Part shown: in pieces, positions 13,413 to 24,418 of the stretch | Position numbering within the stretch: position 1 is the stretch's first letter | Layout: each line of letters begins with the position of its first letter | From: Zychaea mexicana | Taxonomy: Eukaryota; Mucoromycota; Mucoromycetes; Mucorales; Lichtheimiaceae | Direction: 5' to 3' | DNA: 64,000 nucleotides | Assembly: GCF_025766255.1 (NCBI RefSeq) | Contig: NW_026516708.1 | Span: 248,001-312,000, forward strand | Notes under the pieces: generated by a model | What the model saw: the letters and a program-made list of their open reading frames with translations, nothing else | Databases searched by the model: none | What the model was told of the DNA's origin: nothing | Made by a program: the position numbers and the translations under genes

Positions 13413-14870
13413 TCAATAGCCTGTCATCATAATTTTTGACATTAAAAAGGTCCGCGTTAAGGCTACTTTAGTTTTCGGAGAACGCACAAAATAAGTAGCT
13501 ACAGTATGTCGTTTATTTTGCTCCACGATGTGATAGCTGTTGTTATTGAATCTGAGTGTCGAAGGAGTAGTGTAGCACTGTAAATAAGTATGCTGCACGT
13601 CTTTATTTATACAAAACTGTCTATGACATCTTTTAACAGATAATGGCATCTCTGAGCGATTGCCATGATAATCAACTTGGTAAACCTTTCGTTTTCTTTG
13701 GGTACCTGCTGGGGCGTGCGTTGTCAATGCTGGAGGAATTATGGTCTTGGCTTCTTTGAACTTTCTCTTAGCCTTAAAATCGGCTTCGGTTCCGGTTTTA
13801 GCCTTGTATCCTTCCAAGATCTGCACGACGTCCTTCACTATCATCTGTTTCTTTTTATGTACATAAAGAGCATCAATAAAGCTTTGGCTAACACTGTTTC
13901 GTCTGTATATACCTTGGCTTGAATTGTCAGTTTCAGCATTCGGCAGATGTTTGCAACTATTTAACCGTTTGTTGAAAGGAATCTTCAACTCATCGGTATC
14001 CATCAATCTGCAAATGTATCCTGCTGGTGAATCCATCAACGACAATTTCATCCGGCGTCCTGTGTCGTCATTATGCTAGTGGTCAGTACTAGTTTTTGCT
14101 TGTGCGAGCTTAAAGTAATCATAATATGATCTTACCGGTGTGATGAAAGCATACAATTCGCAGCTTCTTTGTCACGCCTGCATTAAACTCGACTTCGTAA
14201 GCCGCACGAACAACAGGTCTTTCATCGTCTTTGGGCTATGGAGAAGAGTTTCCACTATTTCTTTCTTCGTTGCTGCGACGTCGCCTGATCTTTCGACTTC
14301 ACCACAACCGTATTCGACATTTCACAAAAGCAAATCCGGACGGGTCGTCGATTTCTCATGTTCAGTGCACGCTGCGCCACTAATACCTCGGTTCTCGTTC
14401 ACACGTAACGATGTTGCAGCGCAAGATCGATCTCTTGAATAGATAAACGTAACTTAGTATGAGCGATAATAAGAGGATAAGCGATGAATAGTGGTATTAA
14501 AAATGGCAACATACCTTGTTATACACGTTCTTAGCATTTGGAAACAACGGTCCAAAACTGACCAAAACAGGATGTCATAATCCATCTCACTAGCGAGCTC
14601 ACTTATGTTCTGGACCACGTTGTTCTGATAGTAGCTCAGGAACTGTTCCATAGCCAAACGCATCCAGAAAAGGTCATACTCCTTGCGCATGTCGTAGGGT
14701 GGTATTTTTATGACAGTGGTGATAAAGGTCTTGTAGTAACGCGTCGCCTAACCGGTCAACATCATCAATTTCTTCCGCTTGATTGTCACCAACAATCTCC
14801 ACAGCTTGTTCTGTTAACACGCCATAATGCTTGGTTCAAAGCACGAATAGGCATTGCTGTATATTAATAT
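13413..14870 (-). pseudogene. Orphan multi-copy family, copy D, frameshifted
   Basis: This is a decayed member of the same orphan family as the copies at 52.1, 55.0 and 60.7 kb. Reading leftwards on the minus strand: KEYDLFWMRLAMEQFLSYYQ and MDYDILFWSVLDRCFQM (14454-14700), then EYGCGEV followed by TKKEIVETLLHSPKTMKDLL (about 14200-14370), a one-base shift into AAYEVEFNAGVTKKLRIVC, a GT-AG intron near 14070-14130, and the last block GRRMKLSLMDSPAGYICRL with a Lys/Arg-rich tail to the stop at 13413. The block EYGCGEV..TKKE corresponds to ELGCMEV..TKEW in copies A and B. In-frame stops and at least two frameshifts argue for a pseudogene. I recall this family as abundant in Mucoromycota and of unknown function. 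Confidence 0.6.
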
Positions 14871-15152
14871 GCATGATTGTGCGATCTACTTTGCTGTCAA
14901 CAGAAAAGCGCTCGATGGTTACTCGTTCGTTTTATATCGCCGTATGCCAGTAGTAAGAACCATGCGCTGACAGTAGTATATGAGCAATTTGTAGTTGTGG
15001 TACATAGCAATTGCATATGTAAAATAAGGGGTGCTTTTTGCTGACAACCCGCGTTGTCTAATTAGCAGGCGGAGAGAGGAGAAGTACTTTTACGAAAATC
15101 AATCGGGCCCGCCACTGCGTTTCCTTTTTGACGCGACCACACATACACACCA

Positions 15153-18100
15153 TGCCGATCCGACATTTCGACAGTAAGCATCTCCTTCTCCATCCTGGGC
15201 TTAACAGATTGCAACCTTGCTAACCATTAAAAATGCAAACACCACCATACGCGCGGATAACAGTATTTACAGCAGAAAGGCGACTTATTCAAACATCCGG
15301 CGTGCCACAACTCAAGGACACCAGACTCGGCATTGATGGCAACTACTGGCTACGCAAAATCCTTGCCAAAGAGCCTGCCTTGTCGGCCATGGGAGGTGTG
15401 CCTTTAAAATTGCGTGATTCCATTGAAACAGAAATCAAAGCATACAAGTAAGCTCGTTGTTTTCTTGTTTTCGATATATTTTCTTTCTCATCTGTGGAAA
15501 AAGGGATCTAAAAAGTAACGTTACAACTCACACATCGTTTTGTTCATTGATTGAATTATCTATAAATTCATAGAGCCAACCACATTCAGCCCATCTTTGT
15601 GTTTCCTGGTCTGGCGATAGTTCGTAAAGACAAACCGTTCTCACATGAGGATCGTCGACCCTCACAACGCGCAGCAGGATGGGATTATTATGATAAAGGT
15701 CGGCCAGATATGGCGATGGGTAGCTGGAGCAACAGTGGTGGCGTGCACCCAGCCGATATGTTGAGTCAGGTTCTCCATATTTTGCATGAGAATGGTGTTG
15801 AGTTTATTCGCGCACCTTATTCGGCATGGGCTCAGGTAAAATAGAGAAAGAGAGAGAGAGAGAGGAAGCGAAATGTTCAAGAAAGAGAATATAATAATTT
15901 TAATACTTTAAAAAAATTACAGCTCGCATACATGTATACGCACCCTAAACAGATTGTCAATGTCGTGTATGGTGGAACGGAACTCTTGATGTTTGATATC
16001 GATAAAATCATCACGACTATTGACTTTGAGGTAAGAACAGCACGGAAGAGAAGAAAGGAAAAAGGAGGAAGCCACGAGCATTGATGGATGATCTTTTCGT
16101 GTAGAAAGGAAACTATTTGTGGATGAGTAAAAAGACCGTGCTGCAGGATTTGCACGTATCAGACGATCAGTTCCTGGACATCTGCCTGCTGGCTGGATTT
16201 GAGTACTGCAGCAGCTTTCCAGCCCTCAATCACAATGTCATGAGCTTTACATTCAAAGGTTTGAAGAGGAAAAAGTTACACGTAACTTGAGTGGATCAAA
16301 TTAGAACGAATGCGTGCTCAATTCACATACGCACAATATGTAGACGTGCATGATTTAATCAAACAACACAAGACGGGATTCAACACGATCCAGGCATACA
16401 TAGACGACCCTAGCGTATCGAAAAACAACTACATGGACACGTTCTGCCGCGCACGATGTGTCATTAAATATCATCCAGTACTGACCGACGAGGGCGAAGT
16501 GCGACCACTGAATGCAGAAATGGCACCGAACGACATTCACGAGTTTATCGGCTATCGACTACCCGACGAATTGTACTACTACTTGATGCGTGGCCTTATT
16601 GGTCCTCAATCGATTAATACGCTGGTATCGGGTGTTCTTATTGAAAACGCACCCTTGGACAATGGTGAAACGACCGAATATCGCAACTTTTTGCTCGGAT
16701 TATTGAGCATTCGAACGCAAACGCTCAGCTTGTTGACCCAGCCTCTTCATTCGTTCTATCAAAGCCGCAAAATCGCAAGCTACTTTTACTTTGATCCATC
16801 CAGTGAACATATCATGCACCATCACCCCAACTATAACCACTCGAACGCGGGCGGCGGTACCTCAGCACCCAATAGCAACGCAACTCTCCTAAACACCGTT
16901 TATGACAGTACCCGTTCATGGCATGTCACCCACGACTTTGTGGATGCTGAAAAAAAAACACAGAATGTGAGACATGGGAGGAGATGAAGGGAGGATAGAA
17001 TAGGCCAAGAGGAAAGAAAAAGAAGCTTCGGAAGGGGGAAAAGTAAGGGGGCTCACTTGAAGAGAAAATTATCGAATTGAGATGCTGACCAACGACAACA
17101 ACAATAACAAAATTGTCCCCTCATGATTCCATTTCTTTAGACCACTGATGTGGATATTGCATTCTGCATGAAAGCAACGGAGAACGAAGCAAATGCTGCA
17201 AAGACGATTGCTCGGACCCCTTCGGATAAGGTTATATGAAAGACTTACTGGAATTTCCTCATAATTCACTATGCACTAAACAGATGAAGGTTTTAAATTG
17301 TTTTAGGCCTTGCAGAAAAAGGACGAAATCGTGGCCAACGTGTTGTGGAAGACTTTGGAAATTCGAGAGTAAGTTTGGATCTAACTATCTCTTTCTCTCT
17401 ACGTGATGTGATACGGAATGTGGATCTCACGAATTTCATTCTCTTTTGAAGTCTGTTGACATCGTCGAAGCATATCCATACACCCTGGGGCGAAGCACTC
17501 ACTGTTGCGTTGGCAACAGCTGGTGGCAAAAACAAGAAACCCTCGTTCCACATGCAGGAAGCTTTGTTGAGTGCTGTGGAGCTGATCCGATTTGAAGTGC
17601 TAACCAACAAACCTTATGCAAAGACTTACTCGCGAATTACTGGAAATGGTACTACCACTGCTTCTATTAGTACGAGGACGACGATGACGATTGGATTGAA
17701 TGTTATAACAAATGAAAGAAAAACACTGATGATGAATTACTTTTGTCAGATGCTGAACAACGACATATCAGATTAATTAGTCGGGCAATGTCATTGTTAC
17801 CTATGGAACTCAAGGTACCCCAAATACGCGCGGGTCATTTTAGTTCTTGAAAGCAGGAGATACATGTGTTAGCAAGCAAGGAACTGATTTGTTTGATCCC
17901 GTCTCTCTTTTATCTACTTAGAACACACAATGGAAAGGACCTTTGGATCGGGACATGTTGGTATTCAACAGCTTTATCAAGGCATTGAACCGTAGCTACC
18001 GAAACCTTTGTGAAATGCTTGCACTATCACTCTTCTTAAACAACCTTGCCGAAAAAGAACGCTCGGATTACTTTGACATTGCTGACAGGTATTATATATC

Positions 18101-18464
18101 TCTTTTACTTTATGCAAAAATAGAATACCATAGTGAAGAGAGAGAGAGAGAGAGAGAGAGAAATCTATAGTTAAATCTTATTGTGAATCTATCTAGCTTG
18201 CCATACCAATCGGATGTGAACGTAGCTATGGGTTTGGTCAGCAAGTATTATTTGGAGCAAACGGTCAATGACTCGGATAAGAATGCAGCAGTATCCGCAA
18301 CGGAATCTGCGTTCCCGGTCTGCAACTCAGTCAAGTCAGATTTGGTCCAGGCGTTCCAGTTCTGGGAAGGGTTGGTTGCAGGTATCCGAGCCATCAAGGA
18401 CACTGTTGAATGTGCTAGTATGTTTTTAGAAGCAGATGAATGGTTACAATCGCGAAGACTCTAA
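15153..18464 (+). CDS. MKT1: Mkt1-like XPG-fold post-transcriptional regulator
   Basis: Mkt1 has an XPG/PIN nuclease-like fold without known nuclease activity. In yeast it acts with Pbp1 on mRNA stability and translation. About ten exons give a protein of about 750 aa. A tiny first exon starts MPIRHFD (ATG 15153). Next comes the XPG-N-like part: VPQLKDTRLGIDGNYWLRKI, GGVPLKLRDSIETEIKAYK, IQPIFVFPGL. The XPG-I-like part follows (FIRAPYSAWAQLAYMYTHP; VVYGGTELLMFDID), then DDQFLDICLLAGFEYCSSFP. The Mkt1-specific C-terminal half holds PLDRDMLVFNSFIKALNRSY and VNVAMGLVSKYYLEQ, and the protein ends DEWLQSRRL. Splicing near 17650-17760 is ambiguous: a downstream acceptor would give an acidic YEDDDDDW segment. 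A (GA)n microsatellite sits in the intron at 18137-18161. Confidence 0.88.
18137..18161. repeat. (GA)n microsatellite in an MKT1 intron
   Basis: Uninterrupted AG/GA dinucleotide run between two coding exons. Similar short runs occur at about 4449, 15846, 20718 and 22714. Confidence 0.9.
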
Positions 18465-19483
18465 AAAGGGCAAAAAAATACGCAAGACACTCAATTGAAA
18501 AAAAAAACAAAGCAAACTCTCTGGCACCCATTTCTTCTGATCTCACTTTGATGATGTGATTTTTTTTCCTTCTATATCATGGCATTGCAAGATTTACTAC
18601 ATACATGTCTATGTGTACGTTGATTGTGTTCCACCAGAAGATTTGATGCGTGGCATCCATCACGGTCTATATTAAAATAATTTCAATAGCATAGACTGTG
18701 ATACAACATACACGAGAAGAAAATGCAATTTGATGTTGCTAGTGGAGGGCCACTGACCACTCTATACTGTGTTATCTCATCATTTTCGTGGTGGAAAACA
18801 TGACATGCAGAATTTGAGACAGTAGAGGAGTATGTAGGAGGAAGGAGAGAAATTGACTGACGCAATCCCAACTCAGACACCCCTTAGTTTATCGTTGTTG
18901 TTGTTTTTTTCAGTCGTAAATGATATTGCATGATTGAACGACTACATAAACTAATTCAGCCGCTGCAAACGTTGGAGGTGATGATGACTACTATCACCAC
19001 TATGTGCTGGGTTGAGTTCCTCACGTTCATCAGAAAAAGGACATATTAATGACATGAAAATGGTTGGCCAGCCAACATCAATCATAACTCCCTCATGCAC
19101 CGGACGGATGAATGAGGTCACTTTATTTATCATTAATTATATATAAAAGCAATTCAATCGTACATAGTGTCGGCAGTCTACGAGGGGCAGTATGTAAATC
19201 TTTCATTATCTACATGATTGAGAATGTTTATTAAAGTGGCCATGAAGAAAGATCTGTTGGGTCGTGCATAATACGGGGCTCAAGATAATGTGCTCTGATA
19301 GATGCTGGTGAGTACGCTAGAAACAACAAAGACATCAATGTCATGTGGTCATTAAAAAAAGCCCTGGGATAAAGAACAGGGACGACATGAGAAATAGATT
19401 TGTAATGATGATGATATTACGCAGGAAAGAGAGCACGCGGCAAAGCAGCAGCAACAGCACCTATGCGCTATGAGCAAGCGCGG

Positions 19484-19534
19484 TAGAGTTGATCCGAATT
19501 AAACGTTCTGACAAACAAACCTTATGCAAGGTGT
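19484..19534 (+). pseudogene. Short decayed copy of an MKT1 exon
   Basis: About 50 nt align by eye with MKT1 coding DNA at about 17577-17627 (gagctgatccgatttgaag versus gagttgatccgaattaaac, then caaaccttatgcaa in both). The surrounding 19.4-19.6 kb shows no further clear match, so it is a relic of a partial duplication. Confidence 0.45.
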
Positions 19535-20943
19535 TCACTTTAAATGGTATGGTATCAAAAAGAAGCGTAAACAGCAGACATCTTTTCCCAAAATGACATG
19601 ATTTCTTCGCAAAACAAAAAAACGTAAATTGATGGCTCAGCTCGTTTTTTTTTGTTCGCTATGTCTAGAATGATATTCGTGCATTCGACAATCCATCCGT
19701 TTGAATCAATGAAGCATTATTGTTTCTCAAACCACATTGAGTCCTCCAAGTGAAAGACAAGCGCGTTTAGTAGTAACGGTATCAAAACACCTCTGACTTT
19801 TCGGCCATGTAGCAATATCAGCCAGTAGTAATTCAATTTAATATTATAATGTATACTACAGTTTATACGTATTCACGTCAGTGAGGAGGGCAATTGGGAA
19901 GTATGCATTTAACATGCTACTATTATATTAAATAAAAGCACCTCTGTTATTGCTGCTTTTAACAGAGCATGGTTTGTATATGTGCTCTACGTTTTGTCGT
20001 TACTTACAAGATGTCAGTAGTATTAAGTGATTTGTTATCGACCACTAGAACCACAACTATGATGGCACTGCTGTGCTTTGTACGTCCGTATTGAAAGGTT
20101 ATTGTTAGCTAACTCTAGCGGAACAACCGTATCACTTACTGAACATCACCATTCTTTTGCTACGCTATTACTTAATAATGTAGCAAAACAATCATAATAG
20201 CTTATCACATCCAAATATAAACATGTAAAAATAAACATTTGTACATAGTGAGAACATGCTGCAACCCCATCCCCCGAGAATTCACTTTTTTTTTATTTTT
20301 CATTTTCGCGCGACCATGGTAGTAGTAGTAGCAAAGTGGCTAAAACCAAGCTGTAGGGTTCTTTTTTATGATCTGCAAACATATTCAGCCCTTTTTTTCT
20401 TCCTCTCTGAATCGGAGATCTTCCTTTACGCTACCAATTATAAGGGATGGAATTTATTATTGGGGTATATTCTTCTTCTAATTATATTACGGAGGGTAGT
20501 GGCAATCAAGCTAACACATTCTCGATTCCCTGCGTCTTTTGCCGGGATCGCCAAAGAGCGGGATAAAGGATGGTAAATAAGCAGAGGGACAGTACTGGAA
20601 ACAAATAGGTCCAGAATTGCATCTGCAAGCACAACAACAGGATAGTACACTGTAACTACATAACAACTTCTCTTGCTCACGTTGCTGTAATAGCTATGAT
20701 GAAATTTGTATAACTGAGAGAGAGAGAGAGGGGATAAAAGTCAAGTTCAGATCAAAATGCATGCAGCAGGGGTCCAATTATTCTTTGCATGTTTGTTGTA
20801 TAAGCTCGGCGCTCGACGGCCCGAATACGTGCACACACACACACACACTATATCACATTCATCACACATACAAGGCATACCTTATGCAAGCGTATAAATA
20901 AACCTTGGTTGCTGTGACCCACCGATACTGCTACTGATGATAT

Positions 20944-20945
<2 letters not shown>

Positions 20946-20977
<32 letters not shown>
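20946..20977. repeat. (TA)n microsatellite
   Basis: Run of alternating T and A followed by (GA)n, between genes. A (CA)n run lies just upstream at about 20829-20848. Confidence 0.9.
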
Positions 20978-20979
<2 letters not shown>

Positions 20980-21070
20980 AGAGAGAAAGAAAGGACATAT
21001 ACATAGTACACGCCGCTTTTTTATAAACCCTTTTTTTAACTTTCTTTGTTGGATAAAAGATATACCCATC

Positions 21071-21598
21071 ATGCTCAAAATGAAGAGCTGCTTGACAAGA
21101 CTTCGCCGCAGGGTCGTAGAATGGCGCCATCATCACCATCCGTTATTCTCTCATACTTATCCAGCAGCGTCAAAAACTCGATCAACATCAGCAACAAGTC
21201 AGGATTTCATCAACATCTTTCCACAGCAACAACAACAACAACAACAACAACAACGGTCAATGTATTCATTCGTAGTTCCACGTTCATCGACACTTCCGCC
21301 AATGACAATGTCTACCATGTCAGATTTTGCAGACGCTGACGATGATGAGGACGATGAGGTGTATTACGCGCACTATCAAGATGTAACCCAACAAAATCAC
21401 GATGAGGACGATATCATGGACGAAGAAGAACAAGACAATGTGGCGACACCTGCTTTATCTTCCACCTCCAATCTGAGCTCCAGTGCTTGCTATTCCAACT
21501 TTTATCTGAAGCTGCCTAATGGCAAATATATGGTACGCGTTCGAACGGCAGAACGTGTCATTATTGGATCGTACATCATTGATGAACATATGATTTAA
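21071..21598 (+). CDS. Small acidic low-complexity protein with conserved tail
   Basis: Single-exon frame of 175 aa. It has a basic N-terminus with a four-His run, a ten-Gln tract (about residues 52-61), an acidic middle (ADADDDEDDE, then DEDDIMDEEEQD), and a well-formed C-terminal motif, NFYLKLPNGKYMVRVRTAER followed by VIIGSYIID. I recall similar 'LKLPNG.(W/Y)MVR.R...R.I.G.Y.ID' tails in short Mucoromycota proteins of unknown function, but cannot verify this here. An internal ATG at 21080 is an equally good start. No function is assigned. Confidence 0.55.
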   Translation: MLKMKSCLTRLRRRVVEWRHHHHPLFSHTYPAASKTRSTSATSQDFINIFPQQQQQQQQQQRSMYSFVVPRSSTLPPMTMSTMSDFADADDDEDDEVYYAHYQDVTQQNHDEDDIMDEEEQDNVATPALSSTSNLSSSACYSNFYLKLPNGKYMVRVRTAERVIIGSYIIDEHMI

Positions 21599-22464
21599 AT
21601 AATCGTCCTCGCTTTTCTTTCTCATTTAAACATAATTATATACGTACATATTTGTTTTTTTCCTACTGTAATAATCGTACGATCCTCAGTTAATCGTAAA
21701 AGAAACGGTCAAATCCTCTCCTCTTTTACTCGATGTTTCTCTTCTACTAGATAGATACATATAGAATTTATTTGTATTTTTTTCGTGTCATTACTATACA
21801 ATAGCAATGGTAACTCTTTTTCTCTCTCTCTCTTCGTAACCTCTTCAAAGATTCGTTACATTTGTTGGATGCAAAATATGTTGATGGTTCATACTGTGAG
21901 GATGCTTAATCAATATGCACTTGCTATCATGGAGAAAGTGAAAGAGCGAGGGAAAAAGGGACGGTGTTAAAGAAGAGGTTTCTGTTTGACACGAGCAAGG
22001 ATCAGATTAATGTTGCGGGCGTTTTACATTGGTTGTACATTCAATGGTGAGCATTGGGCAAGTTCTTTCTTGCTAATCTAACTATGTGCAACCAGCAACA
22101 GTATTCGAAGTCTGTAGAGCTACAATCCCAAGCAATCCGTCTGTCCCCATGTACCAAGGGAGGTGGTGGGGATTGTCAATAATCGAAAAACAAGCTACTG
22201 GTGACTTTGTATTACTCTATACACACTACGCATGTACTGTCTTGGCGGTAACAGCTTTTTGTTCTTAGTACCTACAAATGAGCATGTTGATATGGGCGCC
22301 AAAAAAGAAAGTTACTCCAGGCCCACGTATTACACACACCCCACTACTATAAAATAAACTCTAAATTCATAAAAGGCATGGTGATGGCGTAAAAAGTTGT
22401 CGGGTTGTGCTTACATTTAGGTTGCGCAAGTGTGACAAATGATCAGTGCACCTAACACCACAGA

Positions 22465-22493
22465 TTGTTGTTGTTGTTGTTGTTGTTGTTGTT
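22465..22493. repeat. (TTG)n microsatellite
   Basis: Perfect trinucleotide run of about nine and a half units in non-coding DNA. Confidence 0.9.
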
Positions 22494-24334
22494 TTGCTTG
22501 TTATGTTTATAATACGATGTAACGTTTAATGACGAGGATGAAAGGACGAGCTTGTGTCAAATGATGGGAGGTACTATCTGTTACATAGCAATAAGATGCA
22601 GTAGTCGTGAGGATAACGAGAACCACATACTACAGGAACCATGGCAACAGAAAAGGATGTAGCTGGTGGCAATAGCTCCTCATTGTGCACCAATTGATTT
22701 CGCGTCAGGCCATGTGAGAGAGAGAGAGAGAGTGGGCGTTTCGTCGTAGCCAGTCCCTTTACTAAAAAAGTTAAAAGGCCCTGTGTGTTTTTGTGTTGGA
22801 AGAAGGGGTATAAGCGCCGGGAACGTCGTCATTGTGAAACAAGAAAATAGAAGCTTTGTGTAGCCGGTATCACAAAGCATGTCGCATGAATTTATATTGC
22901 GCCCTTTTCAAAGGGCTGTGATGATACATTGGTGATTGTTGAGTATACCTTGCCATGATTATCAAAAAAATAAAAAAGCCAAGAAAAAGGAAAAACCTGG
23001 ATACAGGTTGTAGTATCATGGGGGCTTATCATAGCTTTGATAGCGAGGATGGGCACGGCTAGCATATCATTATAGTAAATAAAGTCGAGGAAGCGTTTTC
23101 TCTATCATCGGGACGCACTCGTCTATCCACAAAGTACTCCCTAAAAAAAGGCAATTCTTTTTTAATGCAAATCATAATTTATTGCAACCAAACAGATGAC
23201 ACGTGTGCAGAGCATTAGAGTAGTGGTAGTAGTGGTTGTAGTAGCGTCGGCTTCGAGTGACCTTTTATGGTAGAGAGCTCCTTGCTCCTTACATGCTCTT
23301 TTTATTTCTGTGTAAGAGTGCATTGTGAACACTATGTAGGAAGATAACAATGGAAAGGAAGAACATGTATAATTATGTTGCTTCCAGCTGCTGCTAATAG
23401 AAATATGTAGTGCTATTATTACGCTTAGGGAGGTGGACACACACACTATGTATACTTCAGCTATCATAAAATGTGTACAAGGATCAGCGAGACACATGTG
23501 TGATTACAAGCACAAAAGTATAAGCACAGATACTTCAGGGTTTTTTCTTTTGAGCGACAATAAAATTGGATGAAGATAGAGCAGGTTTTCTGGGAAATCA
23601 TCGCTGTCGCCGATGCAGTTTGATGAGGAAAAGCTTCCTCTGTTCTCCCTTTGGGTCGTGCATGCAATGTGTACTGATGGTGGCTCAGTGTGTGTATGTA
23701 TTTGATAGCTCTAGTCCCCTACAACATCCACAGTCCGTACCATCATCAGCATCATTATCATTATCCTAGATAAAAGAACGAGATTACAACCTTTTAGGGT
23801 ATCCAAATCGTGGATCTCTTGCAAGCCAACTGCTTTGGGGGTGGGGGTGAGAGGTTGCGCATATATCTATTACTCTGATTACTGCTTTTTCTTTCTCTCG
23901 TTGATCGAGTCAGAAACATGTAATGTGTTCTTTTGGCCTGCAACAGGTAGCCTCGCTTAGTTGCTTCTGCATGACGAATGGTGGCAATGGGGGAAATGAG
24001 CGAGACTGGTCTTGACGCATATGTGTACAAGAAAGAGGGACTAGCGCTCATTGGGTAAAGGGCTGGTTCGGAATGTTTTGTGTGAAGCACAGAGTTTTGG
24101 CGTTTTGGTTGCCAAGTTTGGGTTTGCCTGTTTACATTTTATTTTTTGATGATTGCTGGTTATTATTAGGAGACAAAACTCCATTTCTCTTTTTTTTCTT
24201 TCTTCTTTCTCTCTCCCTTTCCTTCATCGTTTCTCTTTTCTGTTCTTTTCTTACTTACTTCTTGTACATTATCACTGCACTTCTTTATAATCGCATCCGT
24301 CTTTATTCTGTATACCACCATTTCATACATTAAT

Positions 24335-24338
<4 letters not shown>

Positions 24339-24368
<30 letters not shown>
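24339..24368. repeat. (AC)n tract in kinesin 5' region
   Basis: Perfect AC dinucleotide run ending about 50 nt before the kinesin ATG at 24419, after a CT-rich stretch from about 24180. Confidence 0.9.
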
Positions 24369-24370
<2 letters not shown>

Positions 24371-24418
24371 CACACGCACACACAACAACAGCAACCACGA
24401 CCCACCTCATACCTGAAA

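Larger units (their letters stand above)
18465..21070. other. Intergenic, no gene seen
   Basis: About 2.6 kb with many stops in all frames. It holds a short MKT1-like relic near 19.48 kb and dinucleotide repeats near 20.83 and 20.95 kb. No conserved domain was recognised, including in the 106-aa frame at 20256-20576. Confidence 0.5.
21599..24418. other. Intergenic, microsatellite-rich
   Basis: No supportable gene. It contains a (TTG)n run at 22465-22493, a GA run near 22714-22732, and a pyrimidine-rich tract followed by (CA)n directly upstream of the kinesin start, likely its promoter/5' UTR. Confidence 0.5.

Noticed and set aside
22465..22493. Trinucleotide run as a CRISPR-like array
   Set aside because: A plain microsatellite without spacers, in a eukaryotic genome.
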